64,000 nucleotides of DNA from Rubrivivax sp. (GTDB lineage: Bacteria > Pseudomonadota > Gammaproteobacteria > Burkholderiales > Burkholderiaceae_C): NCBI GenBank assembly GCA_027485165.1, contig JAIXRN010000090.1, forward strand, positions 1 through 64,000, written 5' to 3'. Shown one piece after another: positions 9,668 to 17,562 of this stretch; the stretch's first letter is position 1; the number at the start of each line of letters is the position of its first letter. The position numbers and the translations under genes were made by a program. The notes below the pieces were generated by a model, which was not told where the DNA came from, did no database searches, and saw nothing but the letters and a program-made list of their open reading frames with translations.

Positions 9668-10417
9668 TCAGCGTGCCAGGTAGCCGCCGTCCACCGGGTA
9701 ATAGGCCCCGGTGACGAACGAAGCCCGGTCCGACGCCAGCCAGGCCACCAGTTCGGCCACTTCTTCCGGCCGGCCCAGGCGGCCCAGCGGGTGCGCCGCC
9801 ACCAGCGCCGCCATGCGCGCCGCGTCGGCTTCCAGCGGGCTGACCATGGGCGTGTGGATGAAGCCCGGGCCCACCGCATTGATGCGGATGCCCTTGCCGC
9901 TGTATTCCAGCGCCGCCACCTGCGTCAGCCCCACCACACCGTGCTTGGCCGCGGTGTAGGCCGAATTCGTCGCCGAGCCCACGGCCCCCAGGATCGACGC
10001 CATGTTCACGATCGCGCCGCCGCCGGTCTTCAGCATCGCCGCCAGCTGCTGCTGCATGCCGTAGAACACGCCCGACAGGTTGATCTGGATCACGCGTGCC
10101 CAGCCGTCCAGCGGGTAGTCGGCGATCAGCGCGCTGGGCCCGCCGATGCCGGCGTTGTTGCAGGCCACGTCCAGGCGGCCGTAGTGCGCCACGGTTCTTT
10201 CCACCAGCGCCTGCGCGTCTTCCGGCCGGCCGACGTCAGCGGCCACGAAGATGGCGTCGCCGCCACGCTCGCGCAGCATCGCCACGGTTTCTTCACCGCC
10301 GGCCTGGTTGGTGTCAGACACCACCACCCGGGCGCCTTCACGCGCCCAGACCAGGGCCACCGCACGCCCGATGCCCGACGAGGCGCCGGTGACGAGCGCA
10401 ATCTTGTTCTTCAACAT
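9668..10417 (-). CDS. SDR-family NAD(P)-dependent oxidoreductase
   Basis: A 249-residue classical short-chain dehydrogenase. The cofactor motif TGASSGIG is at 10-17, NNAG around 88-91, the catalytic Ser in NMASILGAVGS near 140, and the YxxxK pair in YTAAKHG. The C-terminus (DRASFVTGAYYPVDGGYLAR) is the usual substrate-loop/dimer end of glucose-dehydrogenase-like and 3-oxoacyl-reductase-like enzymes. The substrate cannot be told from sequence. Asp35 after the second beta strand (VVVSD) favours NAD over NADP. It converges on arcC and is unlikely to belong to that operon. Confidence 0.88.
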   Translation of the reverse strand: MLKNKIALVTGASSGIGRAVALVWAREGARVVVSDTNQAGGEETVAMLRERGGDAIFVAADVGRPEDAQALVERTVAHYGRLDVACNNAGIGGPSALIADYPLDGWARVIQINLSGVFYGMQQQLAAMLKTGGGAIVNMASILGAVGSATNSAYTAAKHGVVGLTQVAALEYSGKGIRINAVGPGFIHTPMVSPLEADAARMAALVAAHPLGRLGRPEEVAELVAWLASDRASFVTGAYYPVDGGYLAR

Positions 10418-10442
10418 GCTGTTCCTTCACAAAGGGTTCGGC

Positions 10443-10465
10443 CGCGGCTGCACGGCGCAGCCGCG
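10443..10465 (-). terminator. Hairpin downstream of the BON-domain gene
   Basis: A perfect 8-bp stem (CGCGGCTG / CAGCCGCG) with a 7-nt loop lies 22 nt past the stop codon of the BON-domain gene and before the SDR start, both on the minus strand. It has no T-run, so it may be a weak or Rho-assisted terminator separating the two genes. Confidence 0.4.
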
Positions 10466-10487
10466 ATGGCAGGTGGGATCTGCTGCG

Positions 10488-11141
10488 TCAGTACACCAGG
10501 CTCATCTTGTCCACCACCTGGCGCACGCCGGCCGTGCCCCAGGCCGATCGCGTGGCCAGGTCGCGTTCGGCCCAGTTGTGCACGGTGCCCGTCAGCGTGA
10601 CATCGCCACCCTTCACGTCCACGGTGATGGCCTGTGCGTCGCTGGCGGCGCGGCGCTTCAGCGCGGCCTCGATCTCTGCCTTCACGACCACGGCCGACAC
10701 CGGGGGCTTGATCGCGATCAGGTTGCTCACGCCGGTGACGCCCGCCAGGTAGCGCACGCTGTCGGCCGCATCCTGGCGCTGGTACTGCCAGGCCACATCG
10801 CCCGACAGCGTCAACCAGCCGGCTTCCACCATCACCTTCACCGCGTCGGCGGGCAAGGAACTGGTCCAGCTCAGGATGTTGCGTGCCGACTCGGCGATGT
10901 CGGCGTCGCTGCGCTGGCCGTAGGCCGTCAACTTGACCTGCATGTCCACGGCCAGGGCCTTGACGCCATGCACGCGCTGCGCGGCGCGCTCGGCTGCCAG
11001 CTTCTCGGTGTAGCTGCCGACCTCGCCTGCCAGCGTCACCACGCCGTTCTTCACTTCCACGCCGATCTGTGTGGCATGCACGGCGGGTTCCCAGCTCAGC
11101 TCGGCCATCACGTCCTGCTGCAGTTGTGCGTCGGTCTTCAT
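10488..11141 (-). CDS. Triple BON-domain protein
   Basis: A 217-residue protein built of three BON domains (about residues 1-70, 75-145 and 150-217). Each shows the alternating beta/alpha pattern with the VKNGVVTLAGEV type strand-turn-strand motif; the other two copies are VEAGWLTLSGDV and VKGGDVTLTGTV. BON domains bind phospholipid or partner proteins in OsmY-like envelope and osmotic-stress proteins. Here no signal peptide is visible: the protein begins MKTDAQLQQDVMAELSWEP, so it is predicted to stay cytosolic like many multi-BON 'transport-associated' proteins. It is divergent from the CbpA gene with a 162-bp shared upstream region, which suggests joint stress regulation. Confidence 0.88.
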   Translation of the reverse strand: MKTDAQLQQDVMAELSWEPAVHATQIGVEVKNGVVTLAGEVGSYTEKLAAERAAQRVHGVKALAVDMQVKLTAYGQRSDADIAESARNILSWTSSLPADAVKVMVEAGWLTLSGDVAWQYQRQDAADSVRYLAGVTGVSNLIAIKPPVSAVVVKAEIEAALKRRAASDAQAITVDVKGGDVTLTGTVHNWAERDLATRSAWGTAGVRQVVDKMSLVY

Positions 11142-11303
11142 GGTCGTCACTCTGTTTCGTTGCGGAGCCCCCAGCCTGCGCCGCACGGGCTGCAGCGTCT
11201 GTGCGAGGCCGTACGCTGCGGTCGGCCTGGTCAGCCCCGGGTGCGCTGCCGCACGGTCGGGTGGCTGCTTGCTGCTTACCCTTGCGCGATGGAAAGGTCG
11301 CAC

Positions 11304-12323
11304 ATGAAGTTCAAGGACTACTACGCCACCCTGGGCCTGGCCCCCAGCGCCACGCAGGCCGAGGTCAAGCGCGCCTACCGCAAGCTGGCGCGCAAATACC
11401 ACCCGGACGTCAGCCACGAACCCGAAGCGGTGGCCCGTTTCCAGGAAGTGGCCGAAGCGCATGAAGCGCTGATCGACACCGAACGCCGCGCCGCGTATGA
11501 CGAGGTCGCACGCCGCCACGCGGGCGGCCAGGAATTCAGCCCGCCGCCAGGCTGGGACAGCGGCTTCGAATTCAGCGGCGCTGGGGCTGGCCCCCGCGCC
11601 GAGGGGCCCGGTGACCAGGGGCATGACTTCAGCGACTTCTTCGGGTCGCTGTTCGGCCGCAGTGGCTTCGACGGCCCGGGTGCCGGCCGCGGTGGGGCTG
11701 GTGGGCCGGACACTGCCGCTGGCTTTGCGCCGGGGCGCCGCCACGACCGAGCGCACAGGGGGCGCGACCATCACGCCAAGCTGGCCGTCACGCTGCTGGA
11801 CGCCCTGGCGGGCGCACAGCAGCGCGTGACGCTGCAGCTGCCGGTAGCCGGGGCCGGTGGGCACACCACGCTGCAGGCCCGGCAACTGGACGTGCGCTTG
11901 CCGGCCGGGGTGCGCCCTGGCCAGCGCCTGCGGCTGGCCGGGCAGGGCGGAGCGGGAAGCGGCGGCGCAGCGAACGGGGACCTGTACCTGGAAGTGCAGC
12001 TGCTGCCGCACCCGCTGTTCCGGCTGGACGGTGGCGATATCAGCTTCGACCTGCCTTTGGCGCCGTGGGAAGCCGTGCTCGGCGCCACCGTGCAGGCGCC
12101 CACGCCGGGCGGTAGCGTGCAGCTGACCGTGCCTCCGGGTTCGCAGCCCGGCCGCAGGCTGCGCTTGAAGGGCCTGGGCCTGCCCGGCCAGCCCGCTGGC
12201 GACCTGTATGCGGTGTTGGGCGTTGCCCTGCCGCCCGCGCTGCTGGCGCCTGAACAGGCGGCCTACACCGCCTTTGCGCAGGCCTTTGCCGACTTCAAGC
12301 CCCGCGCTGCCTTGCTGTCCTGA
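11304..12323 (+). CDS. cbpA: CbpA-type DnaJ co-chaperone
   Basis: A 339-residue J-domain protein that should stimulate the ATPase of DnaK. The J domain occupies 1-70 with the essential HPD at 33-35. A Gly/Phe-rich linker follows (about 85-150). The C-terminal substrate-binding domains (about 155-335) contain VTLLDALAGAQQRVTL and the repeated RLPAGVRPGQRLRLAGQG / VPPGSQPGRRLRLKGLG. There is no zinc-finger domain, which places it with CbpA and not DnaJ. ATG 11304 has GGAAAGG 7 nt upstream; an in-frame ATG at 11289 is less well placed. No cbpM modulator gene follows. Confidence 0.88.
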   Translation: MKFKDYYATLGLAPSATQAEVKRAYRKLARKYHPDVSHEPEAVARFQEVAEAHEALIDTERRAAYDEVARRHAGGQEFSPPPGWDSGFEFSGAGAGPRAEGPGDQGHDFSDFFGSLFGRSGFDGPGAGRGGAGGPDTAAGFAPGRRHDRAHRGRDHHAKLAVTLLDALAGAQQRVTLQLPVAGAGGHTTLQARQLDVRLPAGVRPGQRLRLAGQGGAGSGGAANGDLYLEVQLLPHPLFRLDGGDISFDLPLAPWEAVLGATVQAPTPGGSVQLTVPPGSQPGRRLRLKGLGLPGQPAGDLYAVLGVALPPALLAPEQAAYTAFAQAFADFKPRAALLS

Positions 12324-12396
12324 AGCTGTCGCCGCAGGCTTGCGCGGGGTACGGCAGCGCACCGATGCAGCCGGCGGCGCGGCGCAGACTGCAGGC

Positions 12397-13638
12397 ATGT
12401 CGAACCACTCGCCAACTGGTCTGCCCCCGGGCTTGTTTTCAGGCCCGAACAGGGGCCTTGCCGTGCAGCCCCCAGCGCCCACGCTGCAGCGCCGCCACTT
12501 CTTCATTGCCGCCGGGCCCGCCCTGCTGGCCGGCACGCCCTGGCTGGGCGCCTGCCAGCCAGCCGCAGGGGGCGAGACGTACGCCGAAGCTGCCGCCCGC
12601 ATCCGGCGGCCCGGCCTGCCGCCAGGGGCGGCCACGCATGTGGCCGCGGTTGCCGCGCCGGGCCGCACGGTACCGCCTGAACTCAAGCCCGAACTCGTGC
12701 ATGAACTGGTCCGGCTGGCCACGCTGGCCGCGTCCAGCCACAACACGCAATGCTGGCGGTTCGCGGTCGAAGGGCAGGGCATCACCATCCTGCCCGACCT
12801 GTCGCGCCGCTGCCCGGCGGTAGACCCCGACGACCACCACCTGTTCGTATCGCTGGGCTGTGCGGCCGAAAACCTGGCCCATGCGGCCCTGGCCCACGGC
12901 CTGCAGACCGAGCTGCGCTTCGACCCCCAGCGCGACGCCGTGCAGCTGGCCCTGGCACCCGCGGCCGCACGGCGCACTGCGCTGTTCGACGCCATCGCCA
13001 CCCGGCAGTGCACACGTGGCGACTACGACGGCCAGGCGCTGGCGCCCGCAGAATTGGCGCTGCTGGAAAGCGCCGGCAGTGCAGGCGGCGTACGCGTGCT
13101 GATGCTGACGGCGCGCAGCGCGGTGGACCGCGTGCTGGAGGCCGTGGTCCAGGGCAACACCGCGCAGATGGCCGACCTGGCCTTCATGCGCGAACTGCAG
13201 TCCTGGATCCGCTTCAACGGCGCCCAGGCGCTGCGCAGCGGCGATGGCCTCTTCAGCGTGGCCTCGGGCCAGCCTGAAGTGCCGGGCTGGCTGGGTGGCC
13301 TGGCCTTTCGCTGGCTGTTCACCCCGCAGGACGAGAACGACAAGCTGGTCCGCCAGATGCGCAGTTCTGCCGGCGTGGCCGTGTTTGTGGGGCCGGTGGC
13401 CGACAAGGCGCATTGGGTGGACGTGGGGCGGGCCTACGAACGCTTCGCGCTGCAGGCCACCGCGCTGGGCATCCGCCATGCCTTCGTGAACCAGCCGGTC
13501 GAAGTGGCCGCGCTGCGCCCGGTCCTGGCCGCGGCCCTGGGCCTGGGCGGGCTGCGGCCAGACTTGGTGCTGCGCTTTGGCCGCGGGCCCGCCCTGCCGC
13601 CTTCGCTGCGCCGGCCGGTGCAGGCCGTGCTGGCCTGA
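12397..13638 (+). CDS. Tat-exported nitroreductase-family (Acg-like) protein
   Basis: A 413-residue protein with a twin-arginine signal: QRRHFF at 31-36, then a hydrophobic stretch and a lipobox-like LGAC ending at Cys53, so it may be a Tat-exported lipoprotein. The mature part has the nitroreductase fold of the Acg group. It shows the FMN-binding start AASSHNTQCWRF (about 113-124) and a long second half with SVASGQPEVPGWLG. Acg-like proteins are thought to bind or sequester flavin rather than reduce nitro compounds, but that is family knowledge and is not shown here. The gene stands alone between cbpA and a membrane-protein gene. Confidence 0.82.
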   Translation: MSNHSPTGLPPGLFSGPNRGLAVQPPAPTLQRRHFFIAAGPALLAGTPWLGACQPAAGGETYAEAAARIRRPGLPPGAATHVAAVAAPGRTVPPELKPELVHELVRLATLAASSHNTQCWRFAVEGQGITILPDLSRRCPAVDPDDHHLFVSLGCAAENLAHAALAHGLQTELRFDPQRDAVQLALAPAAARRTALFDAIATRQCTRGDYDGQALAPAELALLESAGSAGGVRVLMLTARSAVDRVLEAVVQGNTAQMADLAFMRELQSWIRFNGAQALRSGDGLFSVASGQPEVPGWLGGLAFRWLFTPQDENDKLVRQMRSSAGVAVFVGPVADKAHWVDVGRAYERFALQATALGIRHAFVNQPVEVAALRPVLAAALGLGGLRPDLVLRFGRGPALPPSLRRPVQAVLA

Positions 13639-13679
13639 ATGCCGGTGCGCACACGTTGGGACACCCCGGGTCGCGCCGC

Positions 13680-14663
13680 ATGAACGCGCTGGCGCATGCG
13701 GGCCTGCCCGCTTGGCTGACGTGGCTGACGCTGATGGCCGGGTTGCTGGGCTTGCTGGCCCTGGGCTTGTCGGCTTATGGCGCTGGGCGCTGGGCTACGG
13801 CCACGCAGGGCCTGTTGGCAGGCCTGCAGGCTGGCCGCGTCGACACGGTGGCGCCCGTCGTACGGGCTGCCCCGGGCCCGATGGCACTGGCGAATCCGGG
13901 CGCAGTCGCAGCCCTGGTCAGGCCTCAGGTCACACATTACGACCCGCGCGAGATCGAAGGCCTGCCAGCCCCGGTGCAGCGTTACTTCCGCGCCGTGCTG
14001 ATGCCCGGCCAGCCCCTGGTGGCCGCGGTGACGATCGACATGGTGGGCCGCTTCAACCTGTCGGCCAGCGGCCAGCGCTGGCAGCCTTTCCGCGCGCGAC
14101 AGTGGGCGACCACCCGGCGCCCGGGCTTCGTCTGGGACGCGCGCATCACGCTGCTGCCCAGCCTGCAGGTGCGCGTGGTCGACAGCTATGTGGCCGGCCA
14201 GGGCCTGCTGCATGCGGCTGTGCAGGGCCTGTTCACGCTGGCCCGCGTGCAGGGCGAAGGCGAGATCGCACGCGGCGAACTGATGCGCTGGTTTGCCGAA
14301 GTGGCCTGGTACCCCACGGCTCTGCTGCCCAGCCAGGGTGTGCAGTGGCAGGCGCTGGACGATCGGTCAGCACGCGCCACCCTGGTCGATGGGCCTGTGA
14401 CCCTGAGCCTGTTGTTCCAGTTCAGCGCCGACGGGCTGATCGAAAGCTTCCGCGCCGAAGCACGCGGCAGCATGGTGGGCCAGCAGATGGTGATGGCGCC
14501 CTGGGTCGGTGGGTGGTCCGACTACCAGCGGCGCGACGGCATGCTGGTGCCCCTGGTGGGCGAAGTGGCCTGGCTGCGGCCGGAAGGCCGCCAGTCCTAT
14601 TTCACCGGCCGGGTGCAGGCGCTGCACTACACCTGGCGCCCGCAGGTGGCGGTGCGGGTTTGA
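13680..14663 (+). CDS. DUF6544-like membrane-anchored protein
   Basis: A 327-residue protein. It begins with one or two membrane helices (residues 12-36) and has a soluble domain containing YDPREIEGLPAPVQRYFRAV, a pattern I associate with the DUF6544 family of unknown function. It includes the beta-rich VDSYVAGQGLLHAAVQGLFT and AEVAWYPTALLPSQGVQW. Its role is unknown; secreted lipid- or ligand-binding folds are possible. The alpha/beta hydrolase gene downstream starts inside its stop codon (TTGA), so the two are probably made together and may act together. Confidence 0.6.
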   Translation: MNALAHAGLPAWLTWLTLMAGLLGLLALGLSAYGAGRWATATQGLLAGLQAGRVDTVAPVVRAAPGPMALANPGAVAALVRPQVTHYDPREIEGLPAPVQRYFRAVLMPGQPLVAAVTIDMVGRFNLSASGQRWQPFRARQWATTRRPGFVWDARITLLPSLQVRVVDSYVAGQGLLHAAVQGLFTLARVQGEGEIARGELMRWFAEVAWYPTALLPSQGVQWQALDDRSARATLVDGPVTLSLLFQFSADGLIESFRAEARGSMVGQQMVMAPWVGGWSDYQRRDGMLVPLVGEVAWLRPEGRQSYFTGRVQALHYTWRPQVAVRV

Positions 14664-15775
14664 AGCTGCCGGGGCGGCGGCGCGGGTGGGCCACGCCGGG
14701 GGCGTGGGGCCTGTTCATCGCGCTGGCCACGCTGGCCACGCTGGCGGTGCTCTGGGTCGGCTGGCGCTTCAACGCCGACCTGCAGCAAGCGCGTGCTGCC
14801 GCAGCGCGCGGCAGCCTGCTGGCGCAGACGCCCTGCGGCCAGATCGAATACCAGCAGGCTGGCGCCGGACTGCCGCTGTTGGTGGTGCACGGCAGCGGCG
14901 GCGGGCACGACCAGGGCATGGCCTTTGCGGCTGGCCTGGCCGGGCACGGCGTACGCGTGATCGCGATGTCGCGCTTCGGCTACCTGCGCACGCCCATGCC
15001 GGCTGATGCGTCGGCGCTGGCGCAGGCCCGCGCCCATGTCTGCCTGCTGGACGCCCTGGACATCGCCCAGGTGGCGGTGATGGGCGGGTCGGCTGGCGCG
15101 CTGTCGGCGCTGCAGCTGGCCATCCACCACCCCGAACGCGTGCGTGCGCTCATCCTGCTGGTGCCGCTGGCCTACAAGCCGCCCACGCAGGCCGATTCGG
15201 CGCCGCCGCTGCCGGCCTGGGTGGAAGCGGCAATGCTGAGAGTCATCGGGTCTGACTTCCTGTTCTGGGCTGCGCTGCAGGTGGCGCGCGACACCCTGCT
15301 TCGCGTGGTGCTGGCCACCCCACCCGAGTTGCTGGCGGGCGCCAGCGTGCAGGAACAGGCGCGCATCGCCGGGATGCTGGACCACATCCTGCCGGTGTCG
15401 GCGCGCGCCGCCGGCCTGGTGGCCGACACCGCCGCCGGCAAGCAGCTGGGGCCTTCTGCGCTGGCCGGCATCCGCATGCCCACGCTGCTGGTGAGTGCGC
15501 GCGACGACGGCTACGGCACCTATGCCAGTGCACGCTACAGCGCCAGCCAGATCGCAGGGGCCCGCTTCCTGGGCTTCGACCACGGCGGCCACACCTGGCT
15601 GGGGCACGACGCCGAAGTGCAGGCCGCCATCCTGGCCTTGCTGGCGCCGCTGCGCCGCCCTTGCGGCCACGCGCCTGTGGTCCCGGCCGCCCCTGCGGCC
15701 CCAGCTATCCCAGCCGTCCCGCCTGACTTTGCAGCGGCCTGCAGCGGGTTCGCTACCGAACAGACCCGGCGCTGA
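14660..15775 (+). CDS. Alpha/beta hydrolase with N-terminal membrane anchor
   Basis: A 371-residue serine hydrolase. The oxyanion-hole motif is LLVVHGSGGG (about residues 73-82), the nucleophile elbow is VMGGSAGA (about 137-144), an acid region is SARDDGYGTY, and the C-terminal His region is GGHTWLGHD. A hydrophobic helix at about 15-35 suggests membrane attachment or export. TTG 14660 overlaps the stop of the preceding gene; no better start is available in frame. The last 30 residues are an Ala/Pro-rich tail beyond the family fold, and its coding sequence contains the stem-loop at 15742-15774. The substrate is unknown. Confidence 0.78.
   Translation: MKLPGRRRGWATPGAWGLFIALATLATLAVLWVGWRFNADLQQARAAAARGSLLAQTPCGQIEYQQAGAGLPLLVVHGSGGGHDQGMAFAAGLAGHGVRVIAMSRFGYLRTPMPADASALAQARAHVCLLDALDIAQVAVMGGSAGALSALQLAIHHPERVRALILLVPLAYKPPTQADSAPPLPAWVEAAMLRVIGSDFLFWAALQVARDTLLRVVLATPPELLAGASVQEQARIAGMLDHILPVSARAAGLVADTAAGKQLGPSALAGIRMPTLLVSARDDGYGTYASARYSASQIAGARFLGFDHGGHTWLGHDAEVQAAILALLAPLRRPCGHAPVVPAAPAAPAIPAVPPDFAAACSGFATEQTRR
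15742..15774 (+). other. Stem-loop at the 3' end of the hydrolase gene
   Basis: The outer stem CAGCG (15742-15746) pairs with CGCTG (15770-15774) and the inner stem GTTCG (15748-15752) with CGAAC (15757-15761). It covers the stop codon. It shares GGGTTCGCT and ACCGAACAGAC with the element at 3602-3643, where 10 extra bases separate those blocks. It could be a terminator or attenuator between the hydrolase and the PRC-barrel gene. Confidence 0.35.
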
Positions 15776-15924
15776 GACTGACCTACAACCCACTGCAAGA
15801 CGCCACAAATCCGCGCCGTTAGCTCGCCAGCTCGTCCCGGCCCCGCACACCCTAACCCCACCCACACACCCACATACCCACCCGCCACCGCCTGCCGGCT
15901 GGCACCGACCGAAGGAACCGCATC

Positions 15925-16605
15925 ATGAAGTACCCCCGTTCTGCCCTGACCATGGCTGCCACCCTGTGCTTCATCTGCGCCGCCGCACCGGCCGCAGCGC
16001 AGGTGGCCGGTGGCACCACCACGGTGGAAGCCAGCATCACCGAAACCACCCGGCTGGCCATGGGCTGGAGCGTGAAGAAGACGCTGCTGGGCAAGACCAT
16101 CTACAACGAGGCCGGCCAGAAGGTCGGCAAGGTGGAAGACCTGATCATCTCGCCCGACCGCGATGTCACCTATGTGATCGTGGGCGCGGGTGGCTTCATC
16201 GGCATCGGCCGCCATGACGTGGCGATCCCGGTGACGCAGGTGCAGGACAAGGCCGGCAAGCTGGTGATGGCTGGCGCGACGCAGGCCATGATCAAGGCCA
16301 TGCCGGCCTTCACCTACGCCAGCGACACCAGCAAGCGCGACGCCTTCGTGGCCGCGGCCGACAAGGACATCGCTAAGGGCAAGGCTGCCGTGGCCGGGCT
16401 GGAGAAGAAGGCCGGTGCCGCCGCTGGCGAAGCCAAGGCCAAGATCGACGTCGACATCACAGCCCTGCAGCTGGATGTCAAGACGGCCGAAACCAAGCTG
16501 GGCGAAATGAAGCAGGCCGGCGTGGCGCGCTGGAAGGAATTCGAGACCGACGTCAGCGCCGCCACGGCACGCCTGCGCAAGTCCACCGACAAGGCGGCCG
16601 GCTGA
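15925..16605 (+). CDS. Exported PRC-barrel protein with Ala/Lys-rich helical tail
   Basis: A 226-residue secreted protein with a clear signal peptide (residues 6-25, AAAPAAAQ). Residues about 45-115 form a PRC-barrel (KTIYNEAGQKVGKVEDLIIS, then VTYVIVGAGGFIGIGRHDVAIP). Residues about 130-226 are a charged, Ala/Lys-rich helical region likely to form a coiled coil (KGKAAVAGLEKKAGAAAGEA). PRC-barrels often mediate protein or surface contacts in stress proteins. The start has GAAGGA about 11 nt upstream. It heads a run of envelope genes: DUF1269, efflux genes and a second PRC-barrel protein. Confidence 0.85.
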   Translation: MKYPRSALTMAATLCFICAAAPAAAQVAGGTTTVEASITETTRLAMGWSVKKTLLGKTIYNEAGQKVGKVEDLIISPDRDVTYVIVGAGGFIGIGRHDVAIPVTQVQDKAGKLVMAGATQAMIKAMPAFTYASDTSKRDAFVAAADKDIAKGKAAVAGLEKKAGAAAGEAKAKIDVDITALQLDVKTAETKLGEMKQAGVARWKEFETDVSAATARLRKSTDKAAG

Positions 16606-16654
16606 TGGGCGCCACCGTTCGGCGCAGCCTGCGCACGCGCGCCGGGGTGTCGGC

Positions 16655-17455
16655 ATGAACAAGCTGCTGGTGGCCGTGTTCGACACCGAAGCCGCAGCCG
16701 ACGCGGGGCTGAACGCCCTGCGCAGCCTGCACGCCAATGCCGACATCACGCTGTACGCCACAGGCGTGCTGGTGAAGGACGGGCAGGGCGCGGTCAGCGT
16801 GCGCAAGCCGCTGCACAACGAACCCGTGGGTACGGCCACCGGGCTGGCCGTGGGCAGCCTGATCGGCCTGCTGGGTGGGCCGGCGGGCATGGCCATCGGC
16901 GCGGTGACAGGCGGTGTGGTGGGGGCGGTGCGCGACTTCTGGGTGGCAGGCGTGGGCCTGGACTTCATCGACGAAGCGACGCGCCACCTGCAGCCGGGCA
17001 AGGTGGCCCTGGTGGCCGAGATCGAGGAAGAGTGGGTGGTGCCGGTGGACGCGGCGCTGGAAGCGGCTGGCGGCCAGGTCTTCAGGCGCACCCGCAGCGA
17101 CATGGCGCAGGCGCAGTTCGACCACGACATCGTGGCCTTCCGCACCGAGATCGACGCGCTGGAAACCGAAGCCGCCCAGGCTGGTGGCAACGCAAAGACC
17201 CGCCTGCAGGCCCAGCTGGCGTTGGCCAAGACGCACCTGGATGGCGCCGTACACCGGGCCCAGCAACGCGTGGGGACCCTGAAGCTGGAAGCCGACGCCA
17301 AGGCCGAAGCACTGAAGCAGCAGCTGGCCCAGGCCCAGGGCGAAGCCAAGGCGCGCATCGAAGCCCGCATGCAGCAGGTGAAGACCGCGTACCACGCCCG
17401 CGGCGCCAAGCTGGCGCAGGCCTGGAGCCTGACCAAGCAGGCCTTGTCGGCGTGA
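16655..17455 (+). CDS. DUF1269-family protein with coiled-coil C-terminus
   Basis: A 266-residue protein. The N-terminal part (1-150) matches DUF1269: MNKLLVAVFDTEAAADAGL, then a Gly-rich hydrophobic stretch around 65-90 (GSLIGLLGGPAGMAIGAVTG) and VALVAEIEEEWVVPVD. The second half (about 160-266) is an Ala/Gln/Lys-rich coiled coil. The glycine-rich hydrophobic segment suggests membrane association. The function is unknown. Both it and the preceding PRC-barrel protein carry similar helical tails, a hint that they interact. Confidence 0.8.
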   Translation: MNKLLVAVFDTEAAADAGLNALRSLHANADITLYATGVLVKDGQGAVSVRKPLHNEPVGTATGLAVGSLIGLLGGPAGMAIGAVTGGVVGAVRDFWVAGVGLDFIDEATRHLQPGKVALVAEIEEEWVVPVDAALEAAGGQVFRRTRSDMAQAQFDHDIVAFRTEIDALETEAAQAGGNAKTRLQAQLALAKTHLDGAVHRAQQRVGTLKLEADAKAEALKQQLAQAQGEAKARIEARMQQVKTAYHARGAKLAQAWSLTKQALSA

Positions 17456-17562
17456 ACGGTCGGGGCTGTGGTGCCAGGCGCTGCGGCCCACCGATGGCGA
17501 TCCCGACGCTGCCGGCACTACCCGTTTTCCCGTCTCTTCCACCACCATCATCGTCACCCGCG

